In this document: positions 27,201 to 30,500 of the stretch, in pieces
Numbering within the stretch: the stretch's first letter is position 1
How the letters are laid out: each line of letters opens with the position of its first letter
Source: Gemmobacter sp964439015
GTDB taxonomy: Bacteria > Pseudomonadota > Alphaproteobacteria > Rhodobacterales > Rhodobacteraceae
Length of the DNA stretch: 30,500 nucleotides
Direction of reading: 5' to 3'
Assembly (NCBI GenBank): GCA_964439015.1
Contig: CAYTMV010000026.1
Coordinates: forward strand, 1-30,500
Program-made: the position numbers and the translations under genes
The notes under the pieces: generated by a model
Told to the model about the DNA's origin: nothing
Database searches by the model: none
What the model saw: the letters and a program-made list of their open reading frames with translations, nothing else

Positions 27201-28054
27201 TGGAACAAAGCCGCGCCATTCATGCCTTTTCCACGCTCGGCCATCCCGGCAGGATGGCGGTCTTTCGGCTTCTGATGCGCTTTGCCCCGCAAGGCGTGCG
27301 CCCGACCGAGATCGCCGAGGCGCTTGGCCTGAAACAGAACACGCTGTCGCATCATCTGGCCGACCTTGCAGCGTCGGGTCTTGTTCAGGTCACGCGGGTC
27401 GGCAGGTCGCTCTACTACGCCGTCGACCTTGACACGACCGAGGGGTTGATCGGCTACCTCGCGCTCGATCTGGGCCGCGCGCGGCCTGACCTCCTTGCCC
27501 CCTTGCTCTCCGCCACAAAGGACACCGTTCAAATGGACCGGACAATCCCCGCCACCGACGTTAATGTTCTTTTCATCTGCTCGGGCAACTCTGCCCGCTC
27601 GATCTTTGCCGAGGCATTGCTGCGCGATCTGGGCAAGGGCAAGTTTCGGGCCTTTTCTGCTGGCACCCGCCCCAACAGCGAACTGAACCCCTTCGCGCTG
27701 GAAATCCTGAAGCGCAACGGCCACGACACCTCCGGCCTGCGGTCCAAGCACATTTCAGAGTTCCAGCAGCCGGGCAGCACGGTGATGGATTTCGTGTTCA
27801 CCGTCTGCGACACGGCGGCGGCTGAAGAATGCCCGCCCTGGCCCGGCCAACCCATCACCGGTCACTGGGGGCTGCCCGACCCGGTGAAGGCCATCGGAAC
27901 CGATGCCGAGAAGGCGCTGGTCTTCGCCCAGACCTATGCCGCGCTGCGCCGGCGGATCACGGCTTTCGTCGAGTTGCCGTTCGAGTCGCTCAGCCGGATG
28001 TCCCTGCAATCCCGGGTCGATGCCATCGGCTCTGACCCGCAAGCAAAGGCTTGA
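27200..28054 (+). CDS. ArsR-type regulator fused to arsenate reductase (ArsC, LMW-PTP fold)
   Basis: This 284-residue fusion has an ArsR-type winged helix at about 1-105 (recognition region ALGLKQNTLSHHLADL at 41-56) and a low-molecular-weight phosphatase/arsenate reductase domain from 120. The phosphate-binding loop is C127-SGNSAR-S, and Cys203 and Cys211 match the resolving cysteines of thioredoxin-coupled ArsC. The ArsR part has no cysteine at all, so the classic arsenite site is missing (residues 90-100 read DLGRARPDLLA, where related ArsR proteins carry Cys). It may sense arsenate or phosphate through its second domain. The ATG at 27200 matches usual ArsR N-termini; an in-frame ATG at 27152 is an alternative. 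It is followed by GAPDH and arsJ with minimal gaps. Confidence 0.9.
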   Translation: MEQSRAIHAFSTLGHPGRMAVFRLLMRFAPQGVRPTEIAEALGLKQNTLSHHLADLAASGLVQVTRVGRSLYYAVDLDTTEGLIGYLALDLGRARPDLLAPLLSATKDTVQMDRTIPATDVNVLFICSGNSARSIFAEALLRDLGKGKFRAFSAGTRPNSELNPFALEILKRNGHDTSGLRSKHISEFQQPGSTVMDFVFTVCDTAAAEECPPWPGQPITGHWGLPDPVKAIGTDAEKALVFAQTYAALRRRITAFVELPFESLSRMSLQSRVDAIGSDPQAKA

Positions 28055-28059
28055 TCCCC

Positions 28060-29067
28060 ATGACCCGTATTGCCCTGAACGGCCTTGGCCGCATCGGAAA
28101 ACTTGTCCTCCGCGATCTGATCGACGCAGGCTGCGGCGGCGAGATCGTGCTGTTGAACGACCCCGTTGGCGATGCCGAACAGCATGCGCTGCTGATGGAG
28201 TTCGACTCGGTCCATGGCCGCTGGCGCACGCCGGTCGCAGCAGGCGACGGCGCGCTGGTTCTGAACGGCAAGACCATCCGGCTGACGCATGAAAAGACCA
28301 TCGAGGCGCTGCCCCTGGCAGAGCTGGGCGTCGATCTGGTGATCGACTGCACGGGCGTCTTCAAGACCGCGGCCAAGGTGGCACCCTACTACGCCGCGGG
28401 GGCGAAGAAGGTTGTCGTTTCTGCCCCGGTCAAGGATGGTGGCGCGCTGAATCTGGTCTATGGGGTGAACCATCACCTCTACGATGGCTCGCAGGCGCTG
28501 GTGACGGCGGCCTCCTGCACCACCAACTGCCTTGCCCCGGTGGTCAAGGTGATCCACGAGTCTCTCGGCATCCGGCACGGGTCGATCACCACGATCCATG
28601 ACGTGACCAACACCCAGACCATCGTGGACCGTCCGGCCAAGGACATGCGCCGCGCGCGGTCGGCGCTGTTGAACCTGATCCCGACCACGACCGGCTCGGC
28701 CACGGCGATCACGCTGATCTACCCGGAACTCAAGGGCCGGCTGAACGGCCACGCGGTGCGCGTGCCGCTGTTGAACGCGTCCCTGACCGACTGCGTGTTC
28801 GAGGTGGAACGGGCGACCACGGCCGAAGAGGTGAACGCGCTGTTTGCTGCCGCTGCCGAAGGCCCGCTGAAAGGGATCCTTGGCTTCGAGACCCGCCCGC
28901 TGGTGTCCTGCGACTTTACCAACGATCCGCGCTCGTCCATCGTCGATGGGCCGTCGACCATGGTCATCAACGGCACGCAGGTGAAGATCTACGCCTGGTA
29001 TGACAACGAATGGGGCTATGCCTGCCGGCTGGCCGATATCGCGCGGATGGTGGCGGGTTCGCTGTGA
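28060..29067 (+). CDS. ArsJ-associated glyceraldehyde-3-phosphate dehydrogenase
   Basis: This 335-residue GAPDH carries the NAD-binding start ALNGLGRIGK, catalytic Cys153 (SCTTNC) and His180, and the C-terminal WYDNEWGYA. Its place between an ArsR-ArsC fusion and arsJ indicates the arsenate-resistance paralogue. In that pathway GAPDH uses arsenate instead of phosphate to make 1-arseno-3-phosphoglycerate, which ArsJ exports. The ATG at 28060 lies 5 bp after the fusion gene, with AAAGG upstream. arsJ starts on its stop codon (GTGA overlap), so the enzyme and exporter were translationally coupled. A purely glycolytic role is less likely from context. Confidence 0.93.
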   Translation: MTRIALNGLGRIGKLVLRDLIDAGCGGEIVLLNDPVGDAEQHALLMEFDSVHGRWRTPVAAGDGALVLNGKTIRLTHEKTIEALPLAELGVDLVIDCTGVFKTAAKVAPYYAAGAKKVVVSAPVKDGGALNLVYGVNHHLYDGSQALVTAASCTTNCLAPVVKVIHESLGIRHGSITTIHDVTNTQTIVDRPAKDMRRARSALLNLIPTTTGSATAITLIYPELKGRLNGHAVRVPLLNASLTDCVFEVERATTAEEVNALFAAAAEGPLKGILGFETRPLVSCDFTNDPRSSIVDGPSTMVINGTQVKIYAWYDNEWGYACRLADIARMVAGSL

Positions 29068-29830
29068 CTGATACCGCAGGTCCTGCCACACCGCCGCCGA
29101 ACCCGCTCCGCGCCTATGCCGCCGTGACGGCGGCCTACTGGGCCTTCATGCTGTCTGACGGCGCGCTGCGGATGCTGGTGCTGCTGCACTTCAACAGCCT
29201 TGGCTTCACGCCGGTCCAATTGGCCTGGCTGTTCCTGCTGTATGAAGTCGCTGGCATCGTGACCAACCTTGGTGCCGGCTGGCTCGCCGCCCGTTTCGGC
29301 TTGGCTGCGACGCTTTACGGCGGCCTCGCGCTGCAAATCGGCGCGCTGGTGGCGCTGGCGCAGCTTGACCCATCGTGGGGTGTCGCCGCGTCGGTTGCTT
29401 TCGTGATGGCGGTGCAGGGCGTGTCGGGCGTGGCCAAGGACCTGGCCAAGATGTCGTCCAAATCTGCCGTCAAGCTGCTGGCGCCCAAGGAAGACGGTGG
29501 CTTGTTCCGTTGGGTCGCCCTGCTGACAGGATCCAAGAATGCGGTTAAGGGGCTGGGCTTCTTCCTCGGCGCGGCGCTTCTGGCGCTGGCGGGGTTTCAG
29601 GCGGCAGTCTGGGGTATGGCGGTCGTGCTGGCGGGCATCCTGCTTGCGGTTGTTCTGTTCCTGCCAGCGGGCCTGCCGGGGCGGATGAAGTCGGAAGAGG
29701 CATGGGGGGGCTGGCGGTCGAAAGACGCGCGGGTCAACCGCCTGTCGCTGGCGCGCATGTTTCTGTTCGGGGCGCGTGACGTGTGGTTCGTCGTCGGCGT
29801 TCCGGTCTATTTCCAGGCGGTCCTGTCCGA
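29064..29830 (+). pseudogene. arsJ: arsJ (organoarsenical efflux MFS), 5' part, cut by an insertion sequence
   Basis: About 255 codons of an MFS transporter of the ArsJ family are present, starting at a GTG that overlaps the GAPDH stop. The sequence runs through roughly six helices and includes the family-typical SGVAKDLAKMSSKSAVK and ARDVWFVVGVPVYFQAVLS. The match stops at about 29830; after that the frame runs into insertion-sequence DNA and ends at 29879. ArsJ is normally about 400 residues, so the second half is missing here and should lie to the right of the element, outside the window. The truncated protein is unlikely to export its substrate. Confidence 0.88.
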
Positions 29831-30500
29831 GAGAGTGTCCGGTCTTCTGTGTATGGGTGATTGGGTCCATGCTTCCTGAGAGGAGCAAGGACGATGACGA
29901 TTTCCGACGAACTGCTGGCCGAGTTGCTGAAGGGCTGCAAGCGGCCTGAGGATCTGCTTGGCGATGCAGGGCTGATGAAGGAGCTGAAGATCCGGCTGAT
30001 GGAACGGATGCTCGGGGCCGAACTGACCGCGCATTTGGGCTATGAGGTCGGAGCTGAGCCGCCAGCCGAACAGGCCAACCGCCGGAACGGGGTTGCAACG
30101 AAGCGGGTGAAGGGCTCGGACGGCGAGGTGCCACTTTCGGTGCCGCGCGACCGGGAGGGCAGCTTTGAACCGGAGCTTGTGAAGAAGGGCCAGACCCGGA
30201 TCGATGGCGTCGACGACAAGATCATCGGGCTCTATGCCGCCGGGCTGTCGGTGCGCGACATCCAGGCCCATCTGGAGGATCTTTACGGCCTGCGGGTCTC
30301 GCCCGACCTGATCAGCCGCGTCACCGATGCCGTGCTGGACGAGGTCCGGGAATGGCAGCATCGGGCGCTGGACCGGATGTATCCGATCGTCATTTTCGAC
30401 GCTTTGCGCGTGAAGATCCGCGACGCCGACAGTCGGATGGTCAAAAACAAGGCCGTTTACATCGCCTTGGGCGTCACCCGGGATGGCGAACGCGAGGTTC
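29831..30500 (+). mobile_element. IS256-family insertion sequence, left part
   Basis: The element begins at or within a few bases of 29831 (GAGAGTGTCCGG..., the probable left inverted repeat), exactly where arsJ homology ends, and runs past the right edge. It encodes an IS256-family transposase. The right end and target duplication are outside the window, so borders are approximate. Confidence 0.88.
29894..30500 (+). CDS. IS256-family transposase, partial
   Basis: The first 202 codons of a Mutator/IS256-type DDE transposase are present; the family is about 400 residues, so the C-terminal half lies beyond the right edge. Visible features are the basic N-terminus with MLGAELTAHLGYE, the GLSVRDIQAHLEDLYG segment that precedes the catalytic core, and IFDALRVKIRD, which contains the first catalytic Asp (Asp169). 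AGGAG precedes the ATG. No frameshift is seen in this part, so the element may be active. Confidence 0.93.
   Translation, partial: MTISDELLAELLKGCKRPEDLLGDAGLMKELKIRLMERMLGAELTAHLGYEVGAEPPAEQANRRNGVATKRVKGSDGEVPLSVPRDREGSFEPELVKKGQTRIDGVDDKIIGLYAAGLSVRDIQAHLEDLYGLRVSPDLISRVTDAVLDEVREWQHRALDRMYPIVIFDALRVKIRDADSRMVKNKAVYIALGVTRDGEREV

Overview
The window is high-GC bacterial DNA, densely coded on both strands, most likely from a Rhodobacteraceae/Paracoccaceae-type alphaproteobacterium. Reasons: a PutA without a DNA-binding domain beside a divergent Lrp-type putR, the gltD-gltB order, an NDUFA9-like gene, and an N-methylproline demethylase of rhizobial/rhodobacterial type. Genus is not resolved. 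No gene-free stretch exceeds about 200 bases.

Layout. (1) 1-5927, minus: glutamate synthase operon gltD - small exported protein - gltB (gltB runs off the left edge). (2) 6088-7881, minus: an NDUFA9-like dehydrogenase followed 3 bp later by uppP. (3) 8042-8175: tRNA-Leu(CAG) with its own promoter and terminator. (4) 8321-13376, plus: a three-gene YhiI-RbbA-YhhJ-type ABC export operon. The third gene is interrupted by a 100-N scaffold gap flanked by a 55-bp duplicate, which looks artefactual. (5) 13392-20025: a two-component system (minus) divergent from five plus-strand genes: a small PepSY protein, a poly-Asp exported protein, a DUF2271 protein with a flavinylation-like motif, a PepSY-TM/flavodoxin/FNR fusion reductase, and the FMN transferase ApbE. 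I read this as a self-regulated electron relay from NADPH through the membrane to a periplasmic flavoprotein. Two intergenic regions carry the same four-half-site operator with identical spacing. (6) 20143-26493: a TetR regulator divergent from stcD (N-methylproline demethylase), convergent with putA; together they would take N-methylproline to glutamate. putR diverges from putA. (7) 27200-30500: an arsenate locus consisting of an ArsR-ArsC fusion, an ArsJ-type GAPDH, and arsJ broken by an IS256-family element that runs off the right edge.

The strongest candidates for something undescribed are the duplicated operator of region 5 with its poly-Asp protein, and the cysteine-less ArsR domain fused to arsenate reductase in region 7.
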